16,071 bases of DNA, taken from NCBI GenBank assembly GCA_964553325.1, contig CAZKKI010000096.1, forward strand, positions 1-16,071. Reading direction: 5' to 3'. How positions within the stretch are numbered: position 1 is the first letter of the stretch; each line of letters opens with the position of its first letter. Shown here piece by piece: positions 1 to 6,968 of the stretch. The translations under genes and the position numbers were made by a program. The notes below the pieces were generated by a model that was not told the origin of the DNA, did no database searches, and saw only the letters and a list, made by a program, of their open reading frames with translations. The DNA comes from BMS3ABIN04 sp964553325. Lineage in GTDB: Bacteria > Bacteroidota > Ignavibacteria > Ignavibacteriales > Melioribacteraceae.

Positions 1-157
1 TCCAATTAGCCCGATTCTTTTGAGGATATCTTTCCTTATAATTATCCCATATTGGTCTTTGATCTGTATAAGGCCAATTATTATATTCAGTGCAAAAAAC
101 AGCACTTGCATGCTTAACAAAAAAAATCCAGGCAAAAATCAAATGAAACTTTTGCAT
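1..157 (-). CDS. Partial secreted-protein-like gene, N-terminus only
   Basis: A frame on the minus strand begins at an ATG at 157 and stays open for 52 codons to the left edge. It starts MQKFHLIFAWIFFVKHASA, which looks like a signal peptide: a basic residue near the start, a hydrophobic core, and A-S-A as a plausible signal-peptidase site. The following residues are polar and aromatic (VFCTEYNNWPYTDQRPIWDN), as in an exported protein. A stop codon lies four codons upstream of the ATG; GTG and CTG in between are possible alternative starts. There is no convincing Shine-Dalgarno sequence. It is divergent from everything else in the window. I do not recognise the family, and with only 52 residues it could also be the remnant of a broken gene. 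Confidence 0.45.
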   Translation of the reverse strand, partial: MQKFHLIFAWIFFVKHASAVFCTEYNNWPYTDQRPIWDNYKERYPQKNRANW

Positions 158-540
158 CACCAGTAATCAACGTTGAGGACGCATTAATAGAATTTAACTT
201 ATCGTTTTGTGGTTCATTCACGGTGTACAATTAGTAAATGAAATAACGAGCACAATTAAAATAAAAATAAATCTAACAACTATTTTCACTGTTGTAATAT
301 GAGAAGGAGTGTGATATTTTTAAAATTCCTCCATTAAACAATCTAAGAACAAATAATTAAATTTATCTAAAAAGGAGTAAACCAGTTTAACTTAAAATAT
401 GATTTTTTCATAATTCTTTCAAGGATATAATTAAAAATTTTACTATACATAAGTTAACTATCAATTTTATTATTTCAAGCAATTTTTTAGTCTGAAATGA
501 CTTCAGCATCTATTTTTTGTTTTTTATATTTTTCAATCTT
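158..540. other. AT-rich intergenic gap between divergent genes
   Basis: These 383 bases carry no supportable gene. They are visibly more AT-rich than the coding DNA and contain many stops in all frames. They separate the minus-strand partial gene from the plus-strand CPBP gene, so promoters for both probably lie here. Two purine-rich stretches resemble ribosome binding sites (near 302-308 and 371-377), but only very short frames follow them. I see no RNA gene, no strong hairpin and no tandem repeat. Confidence 0.6.
405..431 (+). promoter_or_regulatory. Possible sigma-70-like promoter for the CPBP gene
   Basis: A perfect TATAAT lies at 426-431. A weak TTTTCA at 405-410 sits 15 bases upstream, which is shorter than the usual 17. 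The start codon at 541 is about 100 bases downstream, so the leader would be long. In such AT-rich DNA a TATAAT can occur by chance, so this is tentative. Confidence 0.25.
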
Positions 541-1488
541 ATGATTAGCAATAAAGACCATAACTTCCCCGAAAGGGAACTTAATCCTTCAATTTCGCCC
601 GTAACCGCTGCGGTTACCGGGTTAATCGGTGTTTTTATTCTATACCAATTTGTCGGCGGATTGTTAACCGTTTTTATTTTCGGTTTCGATTTTCAAAATG
701 CCGATATAAACGCAGTCAGATTGATGACAATGGGCGGGCAAATTCTTTTTATATTGTTTCCGGCGTTATTATTATCGAAAATGGTTTACGAAGATGTAAC
801 AACGGTTATTCGATTCAGATATCCGACAAAAAATCAGATTTTAACTTTTTCTGTCGGAATGATAATTTTAATCCCGTTACTGCAAAATTACCTTTACATA
901 CAAAATTACTTTATAGAGCAACTGGCGCAAAGCAACGAATTTGTAAATCATCTTAAACAACTCGTCGATAAACTGGATAAATTGGTTGAAGAAACATACG
1001 GACAAATCCTAACCGCAAATAATTTTATTGACGCTTTTTTAATTGTAGTGGTGGTTGCAATTACTCCGGCAATTTGCGAGGAGGTTTTCTTCCGCGGATT
1101 TGTCCAAAAAAGTTTCGAACAGCGTTACAAACCATATTGGTCGGCTTTAATAACCGCTATATTTTTCGGTCTATACCATTTCAATCCGTACGGATTAATT
1201 CCATTGATTGCGTTGGGGTTTTATCTTGGTTGGTCGGCTTACACAACAAATTCAATTTTTATTCCCATGATTTTACATTTCATAAACAATTTTACTGCGG
1301 TAACCGCATATTTTTTATTCGGCGAAGAAGATTTAATAGAATCGAACGTTGTACCCGAAGAAGGAATAGGTCAGTCGGTAATCATTTTTATTTTGTTGTT
1401 GATTTTGTTCGGTGGATTGGTATTTTATATTAAGAAAAATTACTCATTAAAAAATACGAGGGGCGAAGATGATTTGTCCGAAATGTGA
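541..1488 (+). CDS. CPBP family intramembrane glutamic protease
   Basis: A 315-residue polytopic membrane protein of the CPBP (Rce1/Abi, PF02517) family. The three family motifs are visible: the EExxxR motif E180-E181-V-F-F-R185, then H213 in FFGLYHFNP, then H246 with N250 in MILHFINN. In the Rce1 structure the matching glutamate, histidine and asparagine residues form the active site inside the membrane. Hydrophobic segments lie near residues 20-45, 60-80, 100-120, 165-185, 200-220, 225-250 and 280-300. The loop at about residues 120-160 is amphipathic. I chose the ATG at 541 (MISNKDHN); an in-frame TTG at 517 would add only F-rich residues from the AT-rich leader. The gene overlaps the next one by 20 bases, indicating co-transcription. 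The substrate is unknown; bacterial members are linked to peptide maturation, immunity or envelope proteolysis. Confidence 0.88.
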   Translation: MISNKDHNFPERELNPSISPVTAAVTGLIGVFILYQFVGGLLTVFIFGFDFQNADINAVRLMTMGGQILFILFPALLLSKMVYEDVTTVIRFRYPTKNQILTFSVGMIILIPLLQNYLYIQNYFIEQLAQSNEFVNHLKQLVDKLDKLVEETYGQILTANNFIDAFLIVVVVAITPAICEEVFFRGFVQKSFEQRYKPYWSALITAIFFGLYHFNPYGLIPLIALGFYLGWSAYTTNSIFIPMILHFINNFTAVTAYFLFGEEDLIESNVVPEEGIGQSVIIFILLLILFGGLVFYIKKNYSLKNTRGEDDLSEM

Positions 1489-1810
1489 AGCCGAATATAT
1501 CGACGGAATAACCGTGTGTGCGGATTGTGGAATTGAGCTTATTCCCGTGGAAGAGTTCGAAGGTCACTTAGTAAAGCCTTCCGATTGGATTGTAATTTAC
1601 ACAACCGAAGCTTCGTTCGAAGCGGAAATGTTAAAAGCCAATCTCGAAAGCGCGGGAATCGAAACACTTATTCTTTCGCAAAAAGACCAAAGCTTCCCGG
1701 CCGTAGGCGATCTTGCAATTATTAAGGTTTTGGTAAAACGCAACGATGTGAAAGCAGCATCGGAAATAATTAACGACATTAACAAAGAAAACAACACGGA
1801 AAAGGAATAG
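1469..1810 (+). CDS. Zinc-ribbon DUF2007 protein
   Basis: A 113-residue soluble protein in two parts. The N-terminus is a compact zinc ribbon with C3-x2-C6 and C17-x2-C20. Residues 38-105 resemble DUF2007 (PF09413, described as a putative signal-transducing domain), with the wording 'IYTTEASFEAEMLKANLESAG' broken by helices and a C-terminal strand-helix unit ending in AASEIINDIN. The ATG lies inside the end of the CPBP gene, preceded by GAGGGG at 1458-1463, a good ribosome binding site. The stop TAG (1808-1810) shares its last G with the GTG start of cdsA. This sandwiched position suggests co-translation with the protease and CdsA. No biochemical role is established for DUF2007. A regulatory or adaptor function for its membrane neighbours is inference only. 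Confidence 0.8.
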   Translation: MICPKCEAEYIDGITVCADCGIELIPVEEFEGHLVKPSDWIVIYTTEASFEAEMLKANLESAGIETLILSQKDQSFPAVGDLAIIKVLVKRNDVKAASEIINDINKENNTEKE

Positions 1811-2628
1811 TGGCATTATCAAACCGAATCACCAGAATTTTAGTCTCAATTGTGGCAATACCGTTGATAGTCGGAGTTTCGTATTACGGAAAAATTCCAT
1901 TTCTTATTTTTGTGCTGGGAATCGGACTAATTGCCTTTCACGAATTTGCCACTATGGTTCAAAACAAATCAGTTTACGTTAATGTTAAGGTGGGAATGGC
2001 GGCGGTGTTTTTAATTATAGCCGATTCATATTTCCACTATTTCAATTTCAAACTTCTTGTATTGCTCATAGTTTTAATAATTTTGATTAACGAATTATTC
2101 AGAAATAAATCATCGGCAATTTTAAATATCGGTTCCACTCTCATCGGAGTATTTTATATCGGATTTTTTGCCGCTTCAATCATTGACCTAAGGGAACTTT
2201 ACGGAGAAACGGCAAACAGTTACCGTTACGGCGGTTTATTGATTATTGCTTTGCTTGCGTCAATCTGGATATGCGATTCTGCGGCTTATTTTCTCGGAAC
2301 GGCATTCGGCAAGCATAAACTTTTTCCGCGCGTCAGCCCTAAAAAAAGTTGGGAGGGCGCTATAGCCGGTTTTGTATTTGCTATATTTGCGATGATAGCC
2401 GCAAAATTTTCGGGTTTGGGTTTTCTAAGCTGGAAAGACGCTATTGTGATAGGCGCGATCGTCGGGTTAATAGGACAAATTGGTGATTTGGTGGAAAGTT
2501 TAATCAAACGGGATGCCGACGTAAAAGATTCGTCTTCAATAATTCCGGGACACGGAGGAATTTTCGATAGATTCGATTCATTACTTTTTACTGCTCCGGC
2601 TGTTTATTTATATTTTACTTTGTTCTAA
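1810..2628 (+). CDS. cdsA: Phosphatidate cytidylyltransferase (CDP-diacylglycerol synthase)
   Basis: CdsA converts phosphatidate and CTP to CDP-diacylglycerol, the precursor of the major phospholipids, in the inner membrane. The 272-residue length is normal for the family. The CDP-diglyceride synthase signature is intact at residues 230-256: S230-L-I-K233-R234, K239-D240, then P-G-H248-G-G250 and D253-R254-F-D256. The rest is a row of hydrophobic segments, with a soluble loop containing KKSWEGAIAG just after the middle. The start is GTG at 1810, overlapping the preceding TAG by one base, with AAAGGA just upstream. This one-base overlap implies translational coupling to the DUF2007 gene. The neighbouring acyltransferase-like gene may extend the lipid theme. 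The identification is strong. Confidence 0.95.
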   Translation: MALSNRITRILVSIVAIPLIVGVSYYGKIPFLIFVLGIGLIAFHEFATMVQNKSVYVNVKVGMAAVFLIIADSYFHYFNFKLLVLLIVLIILINELFRNKSSAILNIGSTLIGVFYIGFFAASIIDLRELYGETANSYRYGGLLIIALLASIWICDSAAYFLGTAFGKHKLFPRVSPKKSWEGAIAGFVFAIFAMIAAKFSGLGFLSWKDAIVIGAIVGLIGQIGDLVESLIKRDADVKDSSSIIPGHGGIFDRFDSLLFTAPAVYLYFTLF

Positions 2629-2655
2629 TCCTGTTTTTCTTTTCAAATCGAAACA

Positions 2656-2664
2656 TGTTATAAT
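2656..2664 (+). promoter_or_regulatory. Possible extended -10 promoter element
   Basis: The sequence TGTTATAAT is a perfect extended -10 (TGnTATAAT). It lies in the 55-base gap between cdsA and the next gene, 19 bases before the ATG at 2684. No good -35 is present; extended -10 promoters can work without one. The leader would be only about 13 bases. Confidence 0.35.
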
Positions 2665-2683
2665 TCATTAATAAAAGGTAAAA

Positions 2684-3397
2684 ATGAAAAAGTACCGAAA
2701 CAAATCCCCCGAAGAAGTAATGAAATTGGTAACTATCGAAATTATTGAACGGGCAATAAAACTCGGTAAAAAAAACCAACGAACCATCTTCATCAGCAAA
2801 ACTTCGGGGGGAAAAGGAATCGACGTAAATACGCTGAATCCTAAAACTCCCGATGGCAAAGAAAATCTCGAGAAATTTTTAACTCCGGTTCGAAGACATT
2901 ACACTTTTTCGGGATTGGGAGAAGCCGAAGAACCGAATTCCGTCAACTGGAGAAAATTAAACCTACCGTTCGGAAGAAGAGTACTGTTACTTCTTCAAGT
3001 CGGAATATCATTTTTTCTGAAAGGCACGCCGGCAAAAAACAAATTTCTACGGTGGATGGGTGTTCATGTTGGCAAAGGTGCCGAAATCATGCAACTCGTT
3101 TGGCTCGATCATTTCAGACCCGAACTGATATTCGTCGGTGAAAATACACTTATGGGCGCTTTTACACGGGTAACGGTTCACGCTTACGAAGGTGCGGGAA
3201 AATTCCGCTACGGCTTGGTTGAAATTGGTAACAATTGCAAAATAGGTGCCGGAACCGGAATAGGTCCTATTCAAATTGAAGACAACGTAAGAACTTTGCC
3301 GGGTACAACTTTATCGCCTTACCTGGCAAAAGTTAAATCCGGCTCCGTTGTCGGTTGGGATCCGCCGACAGTGAAAATTGTGGAAAAGAAAGATTAA
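2684..3397 (+). CDS. Hexapeptide-repeat (left-handed beta-helix) acyltransferase-like protein
   Basis: A 237-residue protein of unassigned function. The C-terminal half has hexapeptide-like repeats typical of the left-handed beta-helix acyltransferases: M125-G-V-H-V-G-K-G-A-E-I, then VGENTLMGAFTRVTVH ending at H166, then E180-I-G-N-N-C-K-I-G-A-G and IEDNVRTLPGTTL. H166 is a candidate catalytic base by position only. A hydrophobic stretch near residues 97-110 (RRVLLLLQVGISFFLKG) could dock on or cross the membrane. The N-terminal 90 residues are charged and unrecognised. AAAGG precedes the ATG. It lies 55 bases after cdsA and before an M48 lipoprotein gene, so a lipid or envelope-sugar acyl substrate is an attractive guess. 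A sugar O-acetyltransferase is the main alternative. The fold call is moderate; the substrate is unknown. Confidence 0.6.
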   Translation: MKKYRNKSPEEVMKLVTIEIIERAIKLGKKNQRTIFISKTSGGKGIDVNTLNPKTPDGKENLEKFLTPVRRHYTFSGLGEAEEPNSVNWRKLNLPFGRRVLLLLQVGISFFLKGTPAKNKFLRWMGVHVGKGAEIMQLVWLDHFRPELIFVGENTLMGAFTRVTVHAYEGAGKFRYGLVEIGNNCKIGAGTGIGPIQIEDNVRTLPGTTLSPYLAKVKSGSVVGWDPPTVKIVEKKD

Positions 3398-3471
3398 CTT
3401 TTCAATTAATTTGAATTTCAATAACTTATAGGATAATTTTCAACGGAACTTAACAATTAATTGAGTGCACA

Positions 3472-4284
3472 ATGAGTAAAAAACTTAAAAATCTAAGCAT
3501 CTTTTTATCAATTATTCTTTTCGTTTATGCCTGTAGCTCCGTTCCGCTTACCGGCAGAAAACAATTGAGCTTAATCCCCAGCTCAAGTTTACTCTCGATG
3601 AGTTTTCAACAATACGACGCATTTTTAAAAGAACATAAACTAAGCAACGATAAAAAGAAAGTTGCTTTAATTAAGAAAGTAGGTAATAAAATTAAAACCG
3701 CAGTGGAAAAATATTTGACCGATAACGGAATGGCCGACCGACTGCAAGGATACGATTGGGAATTTAACTTGGTGGAAAGCAAAGAAGCAAATGCGTGGTG
3801 TATGCCGGGCGGTAAAGTTGTTTTTTATACGGGAATTTTACCTATTTGTAAGGATGAGAACGGAATTGCGGTTGTTATGGGTCACGAAATTTCGCACGCA
3901 ATCGCCGAACACGGCGCCGAGAGAATGTCTCAAGCATTAATTGCCCAGCTTGGCGGAGTGGGATTAGCATACGCGCTGCGTAACAAACCGAAAGAAACTC
4001 AACAATTGTGGATGGCTGCCTACGGAATAGGAGCTCAAGTCGGTGTACTTCTTCCGTTCAGCCGACTGCAAGAAAGTGAAGCCGATCATCTCGGATTAAT
4101 TTTTATGGCAATTGCCGGATATAATCCGCATCATGCACTTGATTTTTGGAAAAGAATGGCACAGATGAAAAAAGGTCAAGCTCCGCCCGAGTTTTTGAGC
4201 ACGCACCCGTCGGATCAAACCAGAATTGAAGAAATAAAACAACTTTTACCCGAAGCGATGAAATATTACAAGGGATCAAAATAA
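3472..4284 (+). CDS. M48 family metalloprotease, lipoprotein (LoiP/BepA-like)
   Basis: A 270-residue zinc metalloprotease anchored as a lipoprotein. The N-terminus is a lipoprotein signal peptide ending V18-Y-A-C21, with C21 as the lipid-modified residue. The mature part begins CSSVPLTGRKQLSLIPSS, a wording typical of M48 lipoproteins. The HExxH motif is H138-E139-I-S-H142. The ExxxD motif E201-S-E-A-D205 supplies the third zinc ligand, and H245 in STHPS resembles the fourth, regulatory ligand described for BepA. No TPR domain follows, unlike BepA, so it is closer in layout to LoiP (YggG). Known relatives degrade misassembled outer-membrane proteins in the periplasm. The preceding 74-base gap suggests its own promoter or a loose operon, and a terminator follows 35 bases after the stop. 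Confidence 0.92.
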   Translation: MSKKLKNLSIFLSIILFVYACSSVPLTGRKQLSLIPSSSLLSMSFQQYDAFLKEHKLSNDKKKVALIKKVGNKIKTAVEKYLTDNGMADRLQGYDWEFNLVESKEANAWCMPGGKVVFYTGILPICKDENGIAVVMGHEISHAIAEHGAERMSQALIAQLGGVGLAYALRNKPKETQQLWMAAYGIGAQVGVLLPFSRLQESEADHLGLIFMAIAGYNPHHALDFWKRMAQMKKGQAPPEFLSTHPSDQTRIEEIKQLLPEAMKYYKGSK

Positions 4285-4309
4285 TTTTCTGATTTGTAAA
4301 ACTATTATT

Positions 4310-4317
4310 TAAGTTTG
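4310..4317 (+). promoter_or_regulatory. Possible Bacteroidota-type -7 element upstream of rimO
   Basis: TAAGTTTG fits the Bacteroidota primary sigma -7 consensus TAnnTTTG exactly. A perfect -33 TTTG at 4293-4296 is too close (13 bases); an imperfect TTTT at 4285-4288 has an acceptable 21-base spacing. The predicted start, near 4322-4324, would fall inside the left arm of the terminator hairpin. Whether this organism uses that consensus is not known. Confidence 0.25.
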
Positions 4318-4319
4318 GA

Positions 4320-4354
4320 AACCGCTTTTAAATTTCTGAAAGCGGTTATTTTTT
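4320..4354 (+). terminator. Intrinsic terminator after the M48 gene
   Basis: A perfect nine-base stem, AACCGCTTT (4320-4328) with AAAGCGGTT (4339-4347), encloses a ten-base loop. One A and then six T (4349-4354) follow. This is a standard rho-independent terminator, 35 bases after the M48 stop codon. It ends only 17 bases before the rimO ATG, so rimO must be reached by read-through or by a promoter embedded here. Confidence 0.85.
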
Positions 4355-4371
4355 ATCGGGAAAGGGACATA

Positions 4372-5667
4372 ATGAAAAACAAGAAAAACGTAGAAATCAT
4401 AACACTCGGTTGTGCCAAAAATATTGTCGATTCGGAAAGGTTAATAAAGCAATTAAACGCACACGATTTTAAAGTTGTACAGAATTCGGATGAAGCCGAT
4501 ACGATTATAATCAATACCTGCGGCTTTATTAATCCCGCAAAAGAAGAATCGATTAATACGATTTTAAACGCAATCGAATTAAAAAAGAGCAATAAAATCG
4601 AAAAGGTAATTGTTGCCGGATGTCTTTCAGCCCGATATTCAAAAGAGTTGAAAAAAGAAATTCCCGAAGTCGATGCATTTTTAGGTACGGAAGATTATGC
4701 CGGAATTTTAAAACAATTAAACCTTGACTTGAAAAATAATCTTTTGGGCGAAAGAATCATCACAACGCCGCAACATTATGCTTATTTAAAAATTTCCGAA
4801 GGTTGCGATAACCCGTGCTCGTTTTGTGCCATCCCGTTGATGCGCGGCGGACATAAATCCTTCCCGGTTGAAAAATTAAAAGCCGAAGCCGAATCTTTGG
4901 TTAAAAACGGAGTGAAGGAATTAATTATTATCGGGCAAGATACAACGGACTACGGCAAAGATATATACGGAAAAAGAAATCTGGCGGAGCTGTTACACGA
5001 ATTGAGTGAAATAGAGAACTTGGAATGGATTCGCTTACTCTATGCATATCCGTCTCATTTCCCGATTGACGTAATGAAGGAAATCCGCGAAAATCCGAAA
5101 ATATGTAATTACATTGATCTCCCGCTTCAACATATTTCCGACTCGGTATTAAAATCGATGAGACGCGGAATTACGAAAAAATCGACCATTAACCTAATAG
5201 AAAAATTACGCAACGAAATACCGGGATTAACTCTTCGCACAACATTTATCGTCGGGTACCCGAACGAGGGAGAAAAAGAGTTCAAAGAGTTGTATAATTT
5301 TATAGAAGAAACCGAATTCGACCGGATCGGAGTTTTCAAATATTCACGGGAAGATGATACTTACAGCTATACTATGGGCGATCCGGTTCCGGATGAAATA
5401 AAAGAAGAACGTTTGGCATCTTTAATGGAATTGCAAAGTAAAATATCTTTAAACAAAAACAAAAAATTAATCGGGAAAGAACTGAAAATTGTCATTGACG
5501 AAGTTCAAGATAATTATTACATTGGAAGAAGTGAACGCGATACGCCTGAAGTGGACGGAGAAGTTTTGGTTAAAAAAACTAATTTAAAATTGCAGGAAGG
5601 TGAATTTTACACAATTCGAATATACGATGCCGACGAATATGATCTATACGGGGAAATACCTTCTTAG
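4372..5667 (+). CDS. rimO: Ribosomal protein S12 methylthiotransferase RimO
   Basis: RimO is a radical-SAM enzyme that adds a methylthio group to the beta-carbon of a conserved aspartate in ribosomal protein S12. The 431-residue protein has the full layout. The N-terminal MTTase domain carries C14, C50 and C84 for the auxiliary iron-sulfur cluster. The radical-SAM motif C145-x3-C149-x2-C152 binds the catalytic cluster. A C-terminal TRAM-like domain ends in YDLYGEIPS. The wording QDTTDYGKDIYGK separates RimO from MiaB, which modifies tRNA. I chose the ATG at 4372 because it is preceded by GGGAAAGGGA and gives the standard N-terminus (VEIITLGCAKNIVDSE). An upstream TTG would translate through the terminator hairpin. 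The GWxTD gene starts 12 bases after the stop, so the two are probably co-transcribed. Confidence 0.95.
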   Translation: MKNKKNVEIITLGCAKNIVDSERLIKQLNAHDFKVVQNSDEADTIIINTCGFINPAKEESINTILNAIELKKSNKIEKVIVAGCLSARYSKELKKEIPEVDAFLGTEDYAGILKQLNLDLKNNLLGERIITTPQHYAYLKISEGCDNPCSFCAIPLMRGGHKSFPVEKLKAEAESLVKNGVKELIIIGQDTTDYGKDIYGKRNLAELLHELSEIENLEWIRLLYAYPSHFPIDVMKEIRENPKICNYIDLPLQHISDSVLKSMRRGITKKSTINLIEKLRNEIPGLTLRTTFIVGYPNEGEKEFKELYNFIEETEFDRIGVFKYSREDDTYSYTMGDPVPDEIKEERLASLMELQSKISLNKNKKLIGKELKIVIDEVQDNYYIGRSERDTPEVDGEVLVKKTNLKLQEGEFYTIRIYDADEYDLYGEIPS

Positions 5668-5673
5668 AAGGAG
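5668..5673 (+). promoter_or_regulatory. Strong ribosome binding site for the GWxTD gene
   Basis: AAGGAG lies directly after the rimO stop codon and six bases before the ATG at 5680. It is the best Shine-Dalgarno match in the window, where most genes have weak sites. It fixes the start of the GWxTD gene and suggests high translation. Confidence 0.75.
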
Positions 5674-5679
5674 AAAAAA

Positions 5680-6948
5680 ATGAAAAAAATATTAACAATA
5701 TTAATGCTTTTGGTAGCAAGCGTAACTTCCGCACAAGTGGAGGCATCGAAAAACGAAGTGATTTTCCAACCCCGTTTTTATTTCGATATTGCAAATTACA
5801 AAAGTGAAAATGTCGGCAAAACAAAAGTTGCCGTCTTTTTGGCAGTACCGTATTCAAATATTCAGTTTGTAAAGTCCAACGATAAATTCGAAGCAAGTTA
5901 CTTTATTACAATTACATTCTACGACGAAGATGAAAAAATTATAACCGAACGCACATGGAAAGAAAAAATTGTCACTCCTTATTTCAACCAAACCATTTCC
6001 AAAAGCAGTTCGAATTTAAGTTATAAAACATTCGACTTGGTTCCAGGTAAATACATTTTGGGTTGCGCCATCGAAGATTCCGATTCAAGAAAAAACTTTC
6101 AGATTAAAACACCTATCGAGGTCTTAAATTTTAAAGACAGTGTTGAGGTAAGCGATTTAATTTTGGCCGAAAAAATTGTAAGAACCAAATCGGGCGATAG
6201 AATACTTCCGAATATTTCACAAATTGTAACTACGCGGGATTCTTCCATTTTATTCTTTTTCGAAGTTTATTCGGATAAGGAACGCACAATACAAATCGAT
6301 TATTCTTTAAGAAATCAAAAGAAAAAATTGGTTGCGCAAAAAAGCGGTTCGATAAAACTGGATAAAGGTAAAAATGTGATTTATCAAAGTTTCGAACATC
6401 AAAAATTTGCACTTGGTAATTACGATTTATTGGTTCAGCTAAAAAACGAAGATGGCAAAAATATTAAAGGTATCGGTAAACGTTTTGTTTCCAAAATTTA
6501 CGGATTCCCGAGTAACATAACCGATTTGGACAAAGCAATTGAACAAATGATTTATATTGCTTCGCACAGTGAAATTAATTATATAAAAGAAGCTAAAACT
6601 TACGAGGAAAAGTTAAACAGGTTCATCGCATACTGGAAGAAAAAAGATCCTTCGCCAAATACTATCGAAAACGAAGTACTGAACGAATATTTCAGGCGAG
6701 TAGCTTACGCAAATGCACATTTCAAAAGCTATTACGACGGTTGGAAAACCGATATGGGAATGATTTATATTACATTAGGTCCGCCGAACCAAGTTGAACG
6801 CCAGCCGGTCGCCATAGATTCTAAACCTTACGAAGTTTGGTTGTATTACGATTTGAACAAAACATTCATATTTGTTGACAGAACAAATTTCGGGGACTAT
6901 CACTTACTTAACCCGATTTTCGGCGACTGGTACAGATACAGACAATAA
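5680..6948 (+). CDS. GWxTD domain-containing exported protein
   Basis: A 422-residue protein with a clear signal peptide, MKKILTILMLLVASVTSAQ, so it is probably periplasmic or surface-located. Residues 20-270 are rich in beta strands with no motif I can name. The C-terminal part, about 280-422, is the GWxTD domain (TIGR04514). Its marks are visible: FIAYWKKKDPSPNT, then NEVLNEYFRRVAYAN, then G354-W355-K-T357-D358 followed by MGMIYITLGPPNQVE. The family has no established function; it occurs in Ignavibacteria and several other diderm phyla, which supports the taxonomic reading. The gene has a strong ribosome binding site directly after rimO and is followed 20 bases later by the kinase gene. 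The domain call is secure; function is not assignable. Confidence 0.88.
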   Translation: MKKILTILMLLVASVTSAQVEASKNEVIFQPRFYFDIANYKSENVGKTKVAVFLAVPYSNIQFVKSNDKFEASYFITITFYDEDEKIITERTWKEKIVTPYFNQTISKSSSNLSYKTFDLVPGKYILGCAIEDSDSRKNFQIKTPIEVLNFKDSVEVSDLILAEKIVRTKSGDRILPNISQIVTTRDSSILFFFEVYSDKERTIQIDYSLRNQKKKLVAQKSGSIKLDKGKNVIYQSFEHQKFALGNYDLLVQLKNEDGKNIKGIGKRFVSKIYGFPSNITDLDKAIEQMIYIASHSEINYIKEAKTYEEKLNRFIAYWKKKDPSPNTIENEVLNEYFRRVAYANAHFKSYYDGWKTDMGMIYITLGPPNQVERQPVAIDSKPYEVWLYYDLNKTFIFVDRTNFGDYHLLNPIFGDWYRYRQ

Positions 6949-6968
6949 AAAATAAACTTAATGATTAA

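Noticed and set aside
517..540. TTG start extending the CPBP protein by eight residues
   Set aside because: The added residues come from AT-rich leader, with no ribosome binding site; the ATG at 541 is the simpler start.
601..617. Perfect 17-base palindrome in the CPBP gene, with a related 13-base palindrome at 1296-1308
   Set aside because: Both lie inside the reading frame and are explained by V-T-A/A-V-T codons; no third copy was seen, so it is not a repeat family or an obvious binding site.
1074..1433. Long overlapping + frame inside the CPBP gene
   Set aside because: It is in another frame, is rich in R, F and N without any family motif, and the CPBP frame has all its motifs.
3411..3437. 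TTGAAT and GATAAT as a promoter for the M48 gene
   Set aside because: The spacing is 15 and both boxes are imperfect in an AT-rich gap, so the evidence is too weak to list.
4315..4371. TTG start that would lengthen RimO by 19 residues
   Set aside because: It would translate the terminator hairpin; the ATG at 4372 has a purine-rich site and gives the standard RimO N-terminus.
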